From positions 18,854 to 82,853 of the forward strand of contig SCQT01000102.1 of assembly GCA_004322015.1 (NCBI GenBank): a stretch of DNA of 64,000 nt. The letters are read 5' to 3'. The stretch's first letter is position 1, and each line of letters starts with the position of its first letter. Positions 50,694 through 62,082 of the stretch are shown piece after piece. This stretch comes from Chitinophagaceae bacterium (GTDB taxonomy: Bacteria > Bacteroidota > Bacteroidia > Chitinophagales > Chitinophagaceae). A program made the position numbers and the translations under genes. The notes beneath the pieces were generated by a model that saw only the letters and a program-made list of their open reading frames with translations, did not search any database and was not told where the DNA came from.

Positions 50694-50726
50694 GGTCAAA
50701 AGTGCGTAAGCGCCTTTGACCTTTTT
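50694..50726 (+). terminator. Intrinsic terminator or attenuator between rplL and rpoB
   Basis: GGTCAAAAGTGC (50694-50705) pairs with GCGCCTTTGACC (50710-50721), one A-C mismatch and one G-U, loop GTAA, followed by TTTTT. A second stem GTCCCG/CGGGAC follows at 50731-50748. No promoter is seen before rpoB, so partial read-through would set the ratio of ribosomal protein to RNA polymerase subunits. Confidence 0.75.
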
Positions 50727-50778
50727 CCCTGTCCCGCCATGCCGGGACTTATATGTGTCTTAATCCAGAACACAAAAT

Positions 50779-53700
50779 ATGTCTCAAAAAGCAATCCAGG
50801 CCGACGGAAGAGTTAATTTCGGAAAAATAAAACAGGTGGCAGAAACCCCTGATTTATTGGCCATACAAATCCAGTCTTTTAAGGATTTTTTCCAATTAGA
50901 AACCACACCGGATAAGCGTATTGATGAAGGGCTTTTTAAGGTGTTCAACGAGAACTTCCCGATTAATGATACCAGAAATATCTTTAACCTGGAATTTCTT
51001 GATTATTATGTAGACCCTCCGCGATATACAATTGAGGAATGTATAGAACGCGGGCTGACTTACGCTGTTCCTTTGAAAGCTAAGCTTCGTCTTAGCTGCA
51101 ATGATGAAGAACACGTAGATTTCCAGACCATTGTGCAGGATGTATTTTTAGGAAATATCCCTTATATGACCCCCAGGGGTACTTTTGTTGTCAATGGTGC
51201 GGAAAGAGTGGTTGTCTCTCAATTACACCGTTCACCGGGTGTATTTTTCGGACAATCTGTCCACCCCAATGGGACCAAAATATATTCTGCCAGAGTGATC
51301 CCTTTCAAGGGTGCATGGATGGAATTCGCTACTGACATCAATAATGTCATGTACGCGTATATTGATCGTAAAAAGAAGTTCCCTGTAACTACCTTATTGC
51401 GTTCTATCGGTTATGAAACCGACAAAGATATCCTGGAACTTTTCGGTATGGCTGATGAGGTGAAAGCAGAGCGTAAAACACTGGAGGCAAATAAAGGTAA
51501 AAAGCTTGCCGCCCGGGTATTGAGAAGCTGGGTGGAAGATTTCGTAGATGAAGATACCGGTGAGGTGGTTTCCATTGAAAGAAATGAAGTAGTGCTTGAA
51601 CGTGACAACGTGATTGATGATGAGAGCATAGACCTCATTATGGAAATGGGTGCAGAAACTATTTTCGTGCAAAAAGAAGAAGTCAGTGGCGACTATTCTA
51701 TCATTTATAATACACTGAATAAAGATACCTCTAATTCTGAATTGGAAGCCGTACAACACATTTACCGCCAATTGCGCGGTTCTGATGCTCCTGATGATGA
51801 AACAGCCCGAGGTATTATTGATAAATTATTCTTTTCCGATAAGCGTTATGATTTAGGAGAAGTAGGTCGCTATAAGATAAACCGCAAGCTGAGTCTGGGT
51901 ACACCTTTAGAAACCAAAGTGCTGACAAAGGAAGATATTATTGCTATTATTAAATACTTAGTTAGGCTTACTAACGGAAAAGCAGAAATTGACGATATTG
52001 ATCACTTGAGCAATCGCCGTGTACGAACGGTGGGTGAGCAATTGTATGCTCAGTTCGGAGTAGGGCTGGCACGTATGGCAAGAACTATCCGGGAAAGGAT
52101 GAATGTCAGAGATAATGAGGTATTTACTCCGGTAGATCTGATCAATGCCCGCACACTTTCTTCCGTGATTAACTCATTCTTTGGGACATCTCAGTTATCC
52201 CAATTCCTGGATCAGACGAATCCGCTATCTGAAATTACACATAAGCGCAGGATTTCGGCTCTGGGACCCGGAGGCTTAAGCCGTGAACGTGCGGGATTTG
52301 AAGTACGCGATGTCCATTATTCTCATTATGGCCGCTTGTGTACCATTGAAACGCCGGAAGGACCCAATATCGGTTTGATATCCACCCTTTGTGTACATGC
52401 TAAGATCAACAGCATGGGCTTTATTGAAACACCTTACCGCAAGGTGAAAGAGGGGAAAGTGGACCTGAATCATATAGAATATCTGAGTGCCGAAGAGGAA
52501 GATGAGGCAAAGATTGCACAGGCTAATGCCCCTTTGGATTACGACGGCAACCTTACAAATGATAAGGTAAAAGCAAGAGAAACGGGTGATTTCCCGGTAT
52601 TGGACAGGTCTGAGGTAGAATATATGGACATCGCTCCGAATCAGATCGTAGGATTAAGCGCTTCGCTAATTCCGTTCCTGGAGCATGATGATGCTAACCG
52701 GGCGCTGATGGGGTCGAACATGCAACGTCAGGCCGTACCGCTCATAATTCCCCAGGTGCCTGTGGTAGGTACGGGACTGGAAGGAAAAGCTGCACGGGAT
52801 TCACGACTGCAGATAACCGCAGAAGGAGAAGGTGTGATTGAATATGTGGATGCCAACCAGATCCACGTTCGTTACGATCGCGGAGAAGCGGAAAGATTAG
52901 TATCCTTTGAGGGTGATCTGAAAGTCTATACTTTAACCAAATTCAAAAAGACCAATCAGAGTACTTGTATGAACCTGCGGCCTTGCGTTAAGAAAGGTCA
53001 AAAGGTGAAAGAGGGGGATTTCCTTACAGAAGGGTATGCCACCAAGGATGGCGAACTTGCTTTAGGCCGCAACCTGAAGGTAGCTTTCATGCCCTGGAAA
53101 GGGTATAACTTCGAAGATGCTATCGTCATTTCCGAGAAGGTAGTAAGAGAGGATCTGTTTACATCCGTACATATTGACGGATATGAATTAGAAGTGCGTG
53201 AAACGAAACTTGGGCCGGAAGAACTGACGCCTGATATCCCGAATGTAAGTGAAGAGGCCACTAAAGATTTAGATGAGAATGGTATTATCCGCGTAGGCGC
53301 TCATGTGAAAGAGGGAGATATACTTATTGGAAAAATAACTCCCAAAGGTGAAAGTGATCCCACTCCTGAAGAAAAGTTATTGCGGGCTATTTTTGGAGAT
53401 AAGGCAGGTGATGCTAAAGATGCATCCTTAAAGGCGCCTCCATCAACTGAAGGGGTGGTATTGGAAAAGCATCTTTTCTCCCGGGTGAAAAAAGATAAAA
53501 GCATTAAAGCGCAGGAGAAAGCCTCCTTGGAAAAGCTTGAGAAAGTTCACAAGAAAAATGTGGATGATCTGAAAGTGATTCTGATCGAAAAACTTCAACA
53601 CTTGCTGAAGGATAAAGAAAGTGCGGGAGTAACTAATAATTTCGGAGAAATTCAAATTGCGAAGGGGGCTAAATTCACTGCCAAAAGCCTGGGTGGAATG

Positions 53701-54588
53701 GATTATCTGAACGTGAATCCATTGGAATGGACTGATCACGGAAAAACAAACGGACAGGTAAATATTCTTTTGCACAATTATAATATTAAATATAACGAAG
53801 AACTGGGTCGTTATAAGCGCGAGAAATTCAATATTTCCATTGGTGATGAGTTGCCTGCCGGAGTGCTGAAACTGGCTAAGGTGTACCTGGCAAGTAAACG
53901 TAAGTTGAAAGTGGGTGATAAAATGGCAGGGCGCCACGGAAATAAAGGAATCGTTGCCAAAATCGTCCGGGAAGAAGACATGCCGTTCCTGGAAGACGGG
54001 ACTCCTGTGGATGTTGTGTTGAATCCGTTGGGTGTGCCTTCGCGAATGAACATCGGGCAGATATACGAAACAGTTCTCGGTTGGGCAGGTGAAGAACTGG
54101 GTGTGAACTTTGCCACTCCTATTTTTGATGGTGCCAACACAGATGAAATTGCGGCGTATATTGACAAAGCGAAATTACCCAGCTTCGGCCACACATACTT
54201 ATATGATGGAGAGACTGGAGAACGTTTTGATCAGAAAGCCACAGTAGGTATTATTTATATGCTCAAGTTGCATCACATGGTGGATGATAAGATGCATGCG
54301 CGTTCGATCGGCCCCTACAGTCTTATTACCCAACAACCACTGGGCGGTAAAGCACAATTTGGCGGCCAGCGTTTTGGAGAAATGGAAGTGTGGGCATTGG
54401 AAGCTTATGGCGCTTCTAATATTTTGCAGGAATTGCTTACTATCAAATCTGATGATATTATAGGCCGCGCTAAAGCTTATGAAACTATCGTAAAAGGTGA
54501 AAACCTCCCCAAGCCAGGTGTTCCCGAATCATTTAATGTGTTGGTTCATGAATTGAGAGGCCTGGGACTGGATTTAAAATTTGAATAA
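50779..54588 (+). CDS. rpoB: DNA-directed RNA polymerase subunit beta
   Basis: The 1269-residue beta subunit. It has [20 protein letters not shown] in the N-terminal lobe, the rifampicin-pocket region ([40 protein letters not shown]), the catalytic-core [19 protein letters not shown] and [15 protein letters not shown], and a C-terminal clamp ending [11 protein letters not shown]. The rifampicin-pocket residues look like the sensitive form (QLSQFLDQ, H and S in place). It depends on read-through from rplL. Confidence 0.98.
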   Translation: MSQKAIQADGRVNFGKIKQVAETPDLLAIQIQSFKDFFQLETTPDKRIDEGLFKVFNENFPINDTRNIFNLEFLDYYVDPPRYTIEECIERGLTYAVPLKAKLRLSCNDEEHVDFQTIVQDVFLGNIPYMTPRGTFVVNGAERVVVSQLHRSPGVFFGQSVHPNGTKIYSARVIPFKGAWMEFATDINNVMYAYIDRKKKFPVTTLLRSIGYETDKDILELFGMADEVKAERKTLEANKGKKLAARVLRSWVEDFVDEDTGEVVSIERNEVVLERDNVIDDESIDLIMEMGAETIFVQKEEVSGDYSIIYNTLNKDTSNSELEAVQHIYRQLRGSDAPDDETARGIIDKLFFSDKRYDLGEVGRYKINRKLSLGTPLETKVLTKEDIIAIIKYLVRLTNGKAEIDDIDHLSNRRVRTVGEQLYAQFGVGLARMARTIRERMNVRDNEVFTPVDLINARTLSSVINSFFGTSQLSQFLDQTNPLSEITHKRRISALGPGGLSRERAGFEVRDVHYSHYGRLCTIETPEGPNIGLISTLCVHAKINSMGFIETPYRKVKEGKVDLNHIEYLSAEEEDEAKIAQANAPLDYDGNLTNDKVKARETGDFPVLDRSEVEYMDIAPNQIVGLSASLIPFLEHDDANRALMGSNMQRQAVPLIIPQVPVVGTGLEGKAARDSRLQITAEGEGVIEYVDANQIHVRYDRGEAERLVSFEGDLKVYTLTKFKKTNQSTCMNLRPCVKKGQKVKEGDFLTEGYATKDGELALGRNLKVAFMPWKGYNFEDAIVISEKVVREDLFTSVHIDGYELEVRETKLGPEELTPDIPNVSEEATKDLDENGIIRVGAHVKEGDILIGKITPKGESDPTPEEKLLRAIFGDKAGDAKDASLKAPPSTEGVVLEKHLFSRVKKDKSIKAQEKASLEKLEKVHKKNVDDLKVILIEKLQHLLKDKESAGVTNNFGEIQIAKGAKFTAKSLGGMDYLNVNPLEWTDHGKTNGQVNILLHNYNIKYNEELGRYKREKFNISIGDELPAGVLKLAKVYLASKRKLKVGDKMAGRHGNKGIVAKIVREEDMPFLEDGTPVDVVLNPLGVPSRMNIGQIYETVLGWAGEELGVNFATPIFDGANTDEIAAYIDKAKLPSFGHTYLYDGETGERFDQKATVGIIYMLKLHHMVDDKMHARSIGPYSLITQQPLGGKAQFGGQRFGEMEVWALEAYGASNILQELLTIKSDDIIGRAKAYETIVKGENLPKPGVPESFNVLVHELRGLGLDLKFE

Positions 54589-54595
54589 ATCTTAT

Positions 54596-54601
54596 AAGGA
54601 G
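54596..54601 (+). promoter_or_regulatory. Shine-Dalgarno (AAGGAG) before rpoC
   Basis: AAGGAGAT lies 8 nt before ATG 54610, in the 21-nt rpoB-rpoC gap. This is the second clear SD-like site in the window besides rpsU. Confidence 0.5.
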
Positions 54602-54609
54602 ATAAACAA

Positions 54610-57600
54610 ATGGCGCTTAAAAAAGACAATCGTCCGAAATCAAATTTCAGCGAAATTACCATTACCCTTTCATCACCCGATGTGGTACTGGAGCGTTCTT
54701 ATGGTGAAGTGCTGAAGCCTGAAACCATCAATTACCGTACTTATAAACCTGAACGTGACGGGTTATTCTGCGAACGCATTTTTGGTCCAGTAAAGGATTA
54801 TGAATGTTATTGCGGAAAGTATAAGCGTATCCGTTATAAAGGTATTGTGTGCGACCGGTGCGGCGTGGAAGTAACAGAAAAAAAAGTGCGGCGTGAACGC
54901 ATGGGGCACATCAAACTGGTAGTGCCTGTGGTACATATCTGGTATTTCAAATCTTTGCCTAATAAAATAGGTTATCTTTTGGGTACCAGCTCCAAAAAGA
55001 TGGAGTCTATTATTTATTATGAACGCTATGTGGTTATCCAATCCGGTGTGCTGGGCGACAAGGTTAATCAGATGGATCTTCTGACAGAAGAAGAATATCT
55101 GGATATATTAGATACACTCCCGAAAGATAATCAGCTGCTCCCGGACGAGGACCCCAATAAATTCATTGCCAAGATGGGTGCGGAGGCTGTTCAAATGCTT
55201 TTATCACGCATTAAGTTAGATGATTTATCATACCGATTGCGTAATCAGGCGGCCACCGAAACCTCGCAGCAACGGAAGGCGGAGGCCCTCAAGCGGTTGA
55301 GCGTGGTAGAAGCGTTCCGCGATGCGAACAGCCGGATAGAAAATCGCCCGGAATGGATGGTTATGCAGTATATTCCGGTGATACCTCCAGAATTACGCCC
55401 GCTTGTTCCACTGGATGGCGGCCGTTTTGCTTCCTCCGATCTGAACGATTTGTATCGTCGTGTGATAATCAGGAATAACAGATTGAAGAGATTGATGGAG
55501 ATCAAAGCTCCGGAAGTTATTCTACGCAACGAAAAAAGAATGCTACAGGAAGCTGTGGATTCTTTGTTTGATAATTCCCGTAAATCCAATGCTGTAAAAG
55601 CAGAAGGTGGCCGTGCCCTGAAATCTCTGAGCGATGTGCTCAAGGGCAAACAGGGGCGTTTTCGCCAAAACTTATTAGGTAAACGTGTGGACTATTCAGG
55701 CCGTTCTGTGATTGTGGTGGGTCCCGAATTAAAATTGCATGAATGCGGGCTTCCTAAAGATATGGCGGCAGAATTGTTTAAACCGTTTATCATCCGCAAA
55801 CTGATTGAAAGAGGTATTGTAAAAACAGTGAAATCTGCGAAGAAATTAGTTGACCGGAAAGAATCGGTAGTATGGGATATCCTTGAAAATATTTTGAAAG
55901 GACATCCGGTTCTGCTGAACCGTGCCCCTACGTTGCACAGGCTTTCCATTCAGGCTTTCCAGCCTAAATTGGTGGAAGGTAAAGCCATTCAGTTGCATCC
56001 GTTGGTATGTACTGCTTTCAACGCTGACTTTGACGGTGACCAGATGGCGGTTCACGTGCCACTGAGCAATGCTGCTGTTTTAGAGGCGCAGTTGCTGATG
56101 CTTTCCTCTCATAATATATTAAACCCGCAGAATGGCACACCTATCACGTTGCCTTCTCAGGACATGGTCCTCGGGCTTTATTATATTACCAAAGGAAGGA
56201 AATCAACTAAAGAAGTAAAGGTTAAAGGCGAAGGTAAGGTATTTTATTCCCCGGAGGAAGTACTCATCGCATATAACGAAAAACGGGTGGAATTGCATGC
56301 CTGGATCAAAGTGAGGGCGAAGATCAGGAATGAGAAAGATGAATTGGAAAATAAATTAGTAGAAACTACCGTCGGAAGAGTATTCTTTAACCAGGCGGTG
56401 CCTCAGGAGGTAGGGTACATCAATCAGTTGCTGACCAAGAAATCGCTGCGGGAAATTATCGGTAATATTACCAAACTGACCAATGTTCCCAAAACGGCTA
56501 AATTCCTGGACGATATTAAGGAATTAGGATTCCGTATGGCTTATAAAGGCGGATTGTCTTTCAATATCAATGATCTGATCGTGCCGGATGAAAAGCAGGC
56601 TTTAATTGACTCCGCCCAATCAGAGGTAGATGAGGTTTGGGATAACTATAATCTTGGTTTGATCACCAATAACGAACGTTATAACCAGATCATTGATATA
56701 TGGTCGCGTGTAGATACCCGGGTTACGGAAACACTGATTCGGGAACTTGCCGATGACAAGCAGGGATTTAATTCCGTTTACATGATGCTGGATTCGGGAG
56801 CGCGTGGTTCCAAGCAGCAGATCAAGCAGCTTGCGGGTATCCGTGGATTGATGGCTAAACCGCGTAAGAGCGGCTCAACCGGTTCTGAAATTATTGAAAA
56901 CCCCATTCTGGCTAATTTTAAAGATGGGCTGAGTGTATTGGAATACTTCATTTCTACCCATGGCGCGCGCAAAGGTTTAGCCGATACCGCTTTGAAAACA
57001 GCCGATGCCGGTTATCTGACCCGCCGTTTAGTAGATGTGGCTCAGGACGTAGTTATCAATGAAGAAGATTGTGGAACACTCCGGGGCATTGCTATTACTG
57101 CATTGAAAGATAGTGAAGAAATAGTGGAACCACTTTATGATCGTATTTTAGGCCGTACCTCCCTGCATGATGTATTTAATCCTCAGACGGATGAATTGAT
57201 AGTGGAAGCAGGAGGAGAAATTACAGAAGAAATTGCTCAGAAAATTGAAGATAGCGGTATTGATACCATCGAGATCCGTTCGGTGCTCACTTGCGAAAGC
57301 CGCAGGGGAGTTTGCGTAAAATGTTATGGTAAGAACCTCGCCAGCGGTTATATGGCTCAGAAAGGGGATGCAGTCGGTATTATTGCCGCACAGTCCATTG
57401 GTGAGCCCGGAACACAGTTGACCCTGCGTACCTTCCACGTGGGAGGTATAGCCGGTTCTACGGCGGTAGATTCGCAGTTGACAGCAAAGTTTGATGGTAC
57501 GATCCATTTTGATGGATTACGTGCTACAGGCTATACCAATCAGGAGGGAGACAGTGTACAGGTAGTTATTGGCCGTACCGGTGAAGTCAGGATCATGGAT

Positions 57601-58902
57601 GCTAAAAACGACAGGCTGCTGACGACCCACAATATCCCTTATGGTTCGACCTTATTAGTGAAAGACGGGCAAAAAGTTTCTAAAGGAGAATTGATTTGTA
57701 CCTGGGATCCGTTTAATGCCGTGATTATTTCCGAATTAAGCGGTGAGGTAGAATTTGAGAATATCATTGAAGGCATTACCTTCCGTGAAGAAGCGGATGA
57801 ACAAACCGGCCACCGTGAAAAGGTAGTGATTGAAACCAGGGACAAAACCAAGATACCTTCCATTATAATCAAGAATACTAAACAGCAGAAATCTTACAAC
57901 CTGCCTGTAGGATCACACATTACAGTGAATGAAGGGGATAATGTGCAATCGGGACAGGTAATGGTGAAAATCCCCCGTGTGCTCGGCAAACTGAAAGATA
58001 TCACTGGTGGTCTCCCCCGTGTAACGGAATTGTTTGAAGCAAGAAATCCGTCAAATCCGGCAATTGTTTCCGAGATAGACGGGGTTGTTTCTTTTGGAAA
58101 TATTAAACGCGGTAACCGTGAAATCATTATTGAAGCGAAAGATGGTGTGGTAAAGAAATATTTGGTTCCTTTAACTAAGCATATCCTCGTGCAGGAAAGT
58201 GATTTCATTAAAGCCGGCACATCTTTGTCAGAAGGGGCCACTGCTCGTTCCGATATCCTGAGCATCAAGGGACCTCATGCCGTACAAGGATACCTGGTAA
58301 ATGAAATTCAGGAGGTTTATCGTTTACAAGGCGTAAAGATCAATGATAAGCATATCGAAGTAATTGTTCGTCAAATGATGCGTAAAGTAACGATAGAAGA
58401 TCCGGGAGATACCAAATTCCTGGAAGGAGACACGGTGGATAAATTTGAATTTTTTGAAGAAAATGATCAGATATTCGATAAGAAAGTAGTAACTGACCCG
58501 GGTGAATCGGCCCTGTTGAAAGCCGGACAGATCGTGAGTCTCCGTCAGTTGCGTGAAGAGAATTCACAGTTGCGCCGGACCGACAAAAAAGTAGTAGAAT
58601 TCCGGGATGCGCAACCGGCCACTTCCAGTCCGTTATTACTGGGTATCACTAAAGCTTCCCTGGGCACTCATAGCTGGATCTCGGCCGCATCATTCCAGGA
58701 AACGACTAAAGTGTTGTCTCAGGCGTCCATCAATGCTAAACGTGATGAAATGCTCGGATTGAAGGAAAATGTGATTACAGGACATCAGATACCCGCGGGT
58801 ACAGGATTGAAAGATTTTGATAATCTTATTGTGGGTTCGAAAGAAGAATATGACCTGCTGCGTACTTCAAGAGAAGTGCTGCAGTATGATGAAGAAGAAT
58901 AA
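54610..58902 (+). CDS. rpoC: DNA-directed RNA polymerase subunit beta'
   Basis: The 1430-residue beta' subunit. The N-terminal zinc ribbon is [20 protein letters not shown]. The catalytic [14 protein letters not shown] places the Mg-binding Asp473, Asp475 and Asp477. The bridge-helix and trigger-loop region includes [20 protein letters not shown], and a second zinc site is seen in [13 protein letters not shown]. The C-terminal ~300 residues contain repeated beta-barrel sandwich domains. It begins 21 nt after rpoB with an SD-like site and ends in a strong terminator. Confidence 0.98.
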   Translation: MALKKDNRPKSNFSEITITLSSPDVVLERSYGEVLKPETINYRTYKPERDGLFCERIFGPVKDYECYCGKYKRIRYKGIVCDRCGVEVTEKKVRRERMGHIKLVVPVVHIWYFKSLPNKIGYLLGTSSKKMESIIYYERYVVIQSGVLGDKVNQMDLLTEEEYLDILDTLPKDNQLLPDEDPNKFIAKMGAEAVQMLLSRIKLDDLSYRLRNQAATETSQQRKAEALKRLSVVEAFRDANSRIENRPEWMVMQYIPVIPPELRPLVPLDGGRFASSDLNDLYRRVIIRNNRLKRLMEIKAPEVILRNEKRMLQEAVDSLFDNSRKSNAVKAEGGRALKSLSDVLKGKQGRFRQNLLGKRVDYSGRSVIVVGPELKLHECGLPKDMAAELFKPFIIRKLIERGIVKTVKSAKKLVDRKESVVWDILENILKGHPVLLNRAPTLHRLSIQAFQPKLVEGKAIQLHPLVCTAFNADFDGDQMAVHVPLSNAAVLEAQLLMLSSHNILNPQNGTPITLPSQDMVLGLYYITKGRKSTKEVKVKGEGKVFYSPEEVLIAYNEKRVELHAWIKVRAKIRNEKDELENKLVETTVGRVFFNQAVPQEVGYINQLLTKKSLREIIGNITKLTNVPKTAKFLDDIKELGFRMAYKGGLSFNINDLIVPDEKQALIDSAQSEVDEVWDNYNLGLITNNERYNQIIDIWSRVDTRVTETLIRELADDKQGFNSVYMMLDSGARGSKQQIKQLAGIRGLMAKPRKSGSTGSEIIENPILANFKDGLSVLEYFISTHGARKGLADTALKTADAGYLTRRLVDVAQDVVINEEDCGTLRGIAITALKDSEEIVEPLYDRILGRTSLHDVFNPQTDELIVEAGGEITEEIAQKIEDSGIDTIEIRSVLTCESRRGVCVKCYGKNLASGYMAQKGDAVGIIAAQSIGEPGTQLTLRTFHVGGIAGSTAVDSQLTAKFDGTIHFDGLRATGYTNQEGDSVQVVIGRTGEVRIMDAKNDRLLTTHNIPYGSTLLVKDGQKVSKGELICTWDPFNAVIISELSGEVEFENIIEGITFREEADEQTGHREKVVIETRDKTKIPSIIIKNTKQQKSYNLPVGSHITVNEGDNVQSGQVMVKIPRVLGKLKDITGGLPRVTELFEARNPSNPAIVSEIDGVVSFGNIKRGNREIIIEAKDGVVKKYLVPLTKHILVQESDFIKAGTSLSEGATARSDILSIKGPHAVQGYLVNEIQEVYRLQGVKINDKHIEVIVRQMMRKVTIEDPGDTKFLEGDTVDKFEFFEENDQIFDKKVVTDPGESALLKAGQIVSLRQLREENSQLRRTDKKVVEFRDAQPATSSPLLLGITKASLGTHSWISAASFQETTKVLSQASINAKRDEMLGLKENVITGHQIPAGTGLKDFDNLIVGSKEEYDLLRTSREVLQYDEEE

Positions 58903-58916
58903 TAGTGCATAACTCC

Positions 58917-58956
58917 AAAAGGAGTAAGGAGATGGTTCCCACTTCTTACTCCTTTT
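58917..58956 (+). terminator. Terminator after rpoC
   Basis: AAAAGGAGTAAG (58917-58928) pairs perfectly with CTTACTCCTTTT (58945-58956), 16-nt loop, followed by TTATTTTT. It closes the ribosomal protein-polymerase operon. Confidence 0.9.
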
Positions 58957-59033
58957 TTATTTTTATGGTGTCAGCGGGTAGCCTGTTAGTTGCTTATTGA
59001 GCATTGCTTATTGAACATTAAATAATTATCATC

Positions 59034-59630
59034 ATGAAAAAATTATCATTGGTTTTAAATATCGTGTTGCTTGTGGCAGTTGCTGTCTTGTTTTACCTGC
59101 ATTTCAGTGCGAAGCTGCAGGCTGCCCAACCCGCTACCGGCAATGCGCTTGTATCGGACCCATCCGCTTCCCATTCACTGACAATTGCCTATGTGAATAT
59201 TGATTCATTGGAAGCACATTACGGATATTTCCAGCAGAAAAAGGCAGAGCTTGCCAAAGAACAGGAATCTATTCAAAGGGATTTAAGTAGCCGCGCACAG
59301 GCTCTGCAAAACGAAGTAGCCCAATTGCAAAAAAAAGCAGCTACCATGACACAGGCGGAAGGTGAAGCTGCACAGCAATCCGTTATGCAGAAACAACAGG
59401 CATTGCAGCAAAGAGAACAGGACCTGCGTCAGAAATTCCTTCAGGATCAGCAGGATTTTAATACAGATCTTCATAGCCGTTTAACTGCTTTCCTCAAAAA
59501 ATATAACGAAAACAAGCATTACACTTATATCCTTTCTTATTCTGAAATGGCATCAGATATTCTATTAAAAGATTCTGCTTATGATGTGACTGCGGATGTG
59601 ATTAAGGGATTGAATGAAGCGGGGAAGTAA
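59034..59630 (+). CDS. OmpH/Skp-family periplasmic chaperone
   Basis: A 198-residue OmpH-family protein. The N-terminus (MKKLSLVLNIVLLVAVAVLF) is a signal or membrane anchor. The mature part has the LTIAYVNIDSLEAHYGYFQQ start of Skp-like proteins, a long Gln/Lys-rich coiled coil (about residues 65-150) forming the tentacles, and a C-terminal YTYILSYSEMASDILLKDSA strand. Such chaperones hold unfolded outer-membrane proteins in the periplasm. Without a clear AxA cleavage site, the protein may stay membrane anchored. It stands alone between two terminator-like hairpins. Confidence 0.85.
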   Translation: MKKLSLVLNIVLLVAVAVLFYLHFSAKLQAAQPATGNALVSDPSASHSLTIAYVNIDSLEAHYGYFQQKKAELAKEQESIQRDLSSRAQALQNEVAQLQKKAATMTQAEGEAAQQSVMQKQQALQQREQDLRQKFLQDQQDFNTDLHSRLTAFLKKYNENKHYTYILSYSEMASDILLKDSAYDVTADVIKGLNEAGK

Positions 59631-60050
59631 TTAATGACCACACGTGGGTATTTGTTGATTATTAACTTTTGATCATTAATTAGTACTCTCCTTCATCTTA
59701 TATTTCTAACTCTTTTGGCCATAGGAGCAGCCAAAAGTTAATCTATATGGGGAGGCGGCTGTTTGGTGAAATATTTATTTTCTGATAGTTTTAACATAAA
59801 TGGTAAATTTTTTATCTTTACCTGACTGAAAAATTGATTTAATGGCATAAACAAAGAAAGATATTTAATATATAGCGTTTTACTTTAAAATTCCTGTAAC
59901 CGAAATCTTGGAAAATTTCTAAACCACAGGGAAGTAAAAGGTGAAGCGCTCACGGTAAGGCGTGGGCGTTCCTTTTGCTTTGTGGTTGGGCTTTCCAAGA
60001 GCCTCGGTTACGAGCATAGGAATTAGCTCACGCTGTTTTTTACCGTAGTT
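59631..60050. other. Intergenic stretch before the type III R-M genes
   Basis: The 420-nt gap holds a hairpin AACTCTTTTGGC/GCCAAAAGTT (59709-59739, one bulge), an AT-rich ~150 nt, and the very long interrupted palindrome at 59889-60024, which ends 26 nt before the mod ATG. No TAnnTTTG box with a good -33 is seen. Confidence 0.6.
59889..60024. other. 136-nt interrupted palindrome (candidate structured RNA or DNA element)
   Basis: Seven paired blocks nest in order: AATTCCT/AGGAATT, GTAACCGA/TCGGTTAC, CTTGGAAA/TTTCCAAG, AACCACA/TGTGGTT, AAGTAAAAGG/CCTTTTGCTT (one G-U), AA/TT and CGCTCACG/CGTGGGCG (one G-U), around a GTAAGG loop at 59955-59960. That is about 50 base pairs with only small bulges and internal loops of 0-7 nt. 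It lies directly upstream of mod. It does not code. Small asymmetric loops are more like a structured RNA than a recent perfect inverted duplication. I do not recognise the family. Confidence 0.75.
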
Positions 60051-61964
60051 ATGATCAAAGACATTTTAGAAAACAACCAAAAGATACAGCCCAATACCGA
60101 GCTGTTGCAGACCCTGAAAGAATATTTACCGCAATTTTTTGATGTGCAGGGTTATTTTAAAATTGACAAGTTTGAGAACGAGATAAAAGTCAACAATATT
60201 TCGGAGGCAAAAGACGGTTATCGTCTGGATTTTGTGGGAAAGGATTATGGACGGCTGCAAACCGGTCAAGAAAGTGAAACCGTGATTATACCGGATCATG
60301 AGCATAATATAAAGCCTGAAAATGCCCAAAGCCAGAACGTGTTTATTACCGGCGACAACTTAGAAGCACTCCGTTATTTGCAAAATGCCTATACCGGCAA
60401 GATAAAGATGATCTATATTGACCCTCCCTATAACACAGGAAGCGACGGATTTGTGTACAATGACAAGTTTGAGTTTGATGACGAAAAGCTGAAAAATATT
60501 CTTGGTTACAGTGATTCTGAAATAGACAGGTTGAAAAATATTCAGGGAAAAAGTTCCCATTCTGCCTGGTTGACTTTTATGTATCCCCGCCTAAAACTTG
60601 CACAAAGGTTACTTACCGACGATGGCGTGATTTTCGTGAGCATTGACGACAACGAACAGGCTAATCTTAAACTGTTGATGGATGATATTTTTGGAGAAGG
60701 GAATTTTAGAAATAGTATATCTGTTAAGCGGGGAACTAAAAGTGTCCAAGCACAATTTGAGAATATTGATAAGTTGGGGATTGCTTATGAATATATTTTA
60801 TTGTATTCCAAGAACCCGAATACCAGACTAAATCATTTTTATTTTGATTTAGAAGAAAAAAAAGCTGGTGCCTGGAATAATCATTGGAGAGGGACCGATA
60901 GACCAACCATGCGCTATGAGCTCTTTGGCATCATTCCCGAAACAGGTCAATGGCGATGGGCCAAAGAAAGGAGTTTGAAGGCAATAGAAAACTATAAAAA
61001 TATGCTTGTCGAATTAAAGAATAACAATCCGACACAAGAAGAAATTGATAATTGGTATTTTAATCAATCAGAAGAAGTTGATCTATTAAGGCTTTCCAAT
61101 AATAATAAGCCAGAACATTACATTTCTTCTACGGATAAGAAATTTGGAAATAATCTTTGGGCTGATCTTCAAGTGAATGGTACATATGAGTTAGAAAGTA
61201 TAGAATTATCACTATTTGATAATCCTAAAAACTCATTATTAATTGAAAGGATGCTTAAATGGATAACTGATAAAAACTCTCTCATCCTTGACTTTTTTGC
61301 TGGTTCTTCTACCACTGCACATGCGGTTATGCAACTAAATGCTGAAGACGGTGGCCGTAGAAAATACATCATGGTGCAATTGGATGAACCTACCAATCAT
61401 GAAAGCGAAGCCAGAAAAGCCGGATATAACACCATTGACGAAATCAGCCGGGAACGTATTAAACGGGCTGCAGCAAAAATAAAATTGGAGAATCCGTTGT
61501 TCGCCGGAAGTGTAGATTTAGGATTTAAACATTATCGTCTTATAGAGCCGGAAGCAAAAACTATAGACAAAATATTGGATTTCGATCCCAGTAACCATCA
61601 ACTGTTTGAAAAAGATATGATTTCCATATTTGCATACCAACCGACCCAAACCAGTGGCTTAGAAACTGTTTTGCAAACATGGTTGATACGGGATGGTTTT
61701 CCATTTGATGCCCAAGTACAAGAAATAAAATTGGCAGTATATCATGCGCATTATGTAGCGGAAAGCGCTACTCTATATCTTATCCAGACCGGATTTACCC
61801 ATGAAGCGCTAAAAGATCTGCTCAATAAAATCGGTAATCACGAATTGATCGTCAATACGTTGGTGATATATCCGTATAGCTTTGCTTTTGAGCAAATGCG
61901 TGAATTAAAATACAATCTGAAAACCAATGTAGAAGTTCCAATAACGATTATAGAACGGTATTAG
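60051..61964 (+). CDS. mod: Type III restriction-modification system methyltransferase (Mod)
   Basis: A 637-residue N6-adenine methyltransferase of the type III (beta class, motif IV first) kind. Catalytic motif IV is DPPYNTGSDGF at Asp124-Tyr127, followed by SIDDNEQANLKLLMDDIFG. The central ~200 residues are the target-recognition domain. SAM motif I lies after it as LDFFAGSSTTAHAVMQLN (Asp414 onward). The protein recognises and methylates the target and is required by Res for cleavage. ATG 60051 lies 26 nt after the long palindrome. There is an A8 run at 60856-60863 but no long tandem repeat that would mark a phase-variable mod. Confidence 0.93.
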   Translation: MIKDILENNQKIQPNTELLQTLKEYLPQFFDVQGYFKIDKFENEIKVNNISEAKDGYRLDFVGKDYGRLQTGQESETVIIPDHEHNIKPENAQSQNVFITGDNLEALRYLQNAYTGKIKMIYIDPPYNTGSDGFVYNDKFEFDDEKLKNILGYSDSEIDRLKNIQGKSSHSAWLTFMYPRLKLAQRLLTDDGVIFVSIDDNEQANLKLLMDDIFGEGNFRNSISVKRGTKSVQAQFENIDKLGIAYEYILLYSKNPNTRLNHFYFDLEEKKAGAWNNHWRGTDRPTMRYELFGIIPETGQWRWAKERSLKAIENYKNMLVELKNNNPTQEEIDNWYFNQSEEVDLLRLSNNNKPEHYISSTDKKFGNNLWADLQVNGTYELESIELSLFDNPKNSLLIERMLKWITDKNSLILDFFAGSSTTAHAVMQLNAEDGGRRKYIMVQLDEPTNHESEARKAGYNTIDEISRERIKRAAAKIKLENPLFAGSVDLGFKHYRLIEPEAKTIDKILDFDPSNHQLFEKDMISIFAYQPTQTSGLETVLQTWLIRDGFPFDAQVQEIKLAVYHAHYVAESATLYLIQTGFTHEALKDLLNKIGNHELIVNTLVIYPYSFAFEQMRELKYNLKTNVEVPITIIERY

Positions 61965-62082
61965 TCTTAAAATCTAAAATAAGATATTTCAAAAGTATAA
62001 AGTAGATATTAAAGACCTATTCTTTTTATTTTTAGATGACGCTTCCCGCTTTTGACAACTTTTGTCTAATTCCTGAAAAAAT

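Noticed and set aside
53443..53937. 164-codon minus-strand ORF inside rpoB
   Set aside because: Antisense shadow of a conserved coding region, no start signal.
59889..60024. Integron attC site
   Set aside because: The ends lack RYYYAAC and GTTRRRY boxes, and no integron integrase or cassette array is present.
59889..60024. Retron msr-msd or SRP/6S RNA
   Set aside because: No reverse transcriptase is adjacent, the apical sequence lacks the SRP GGAA tetraloop context, and no large central bubble as in 6S is present.
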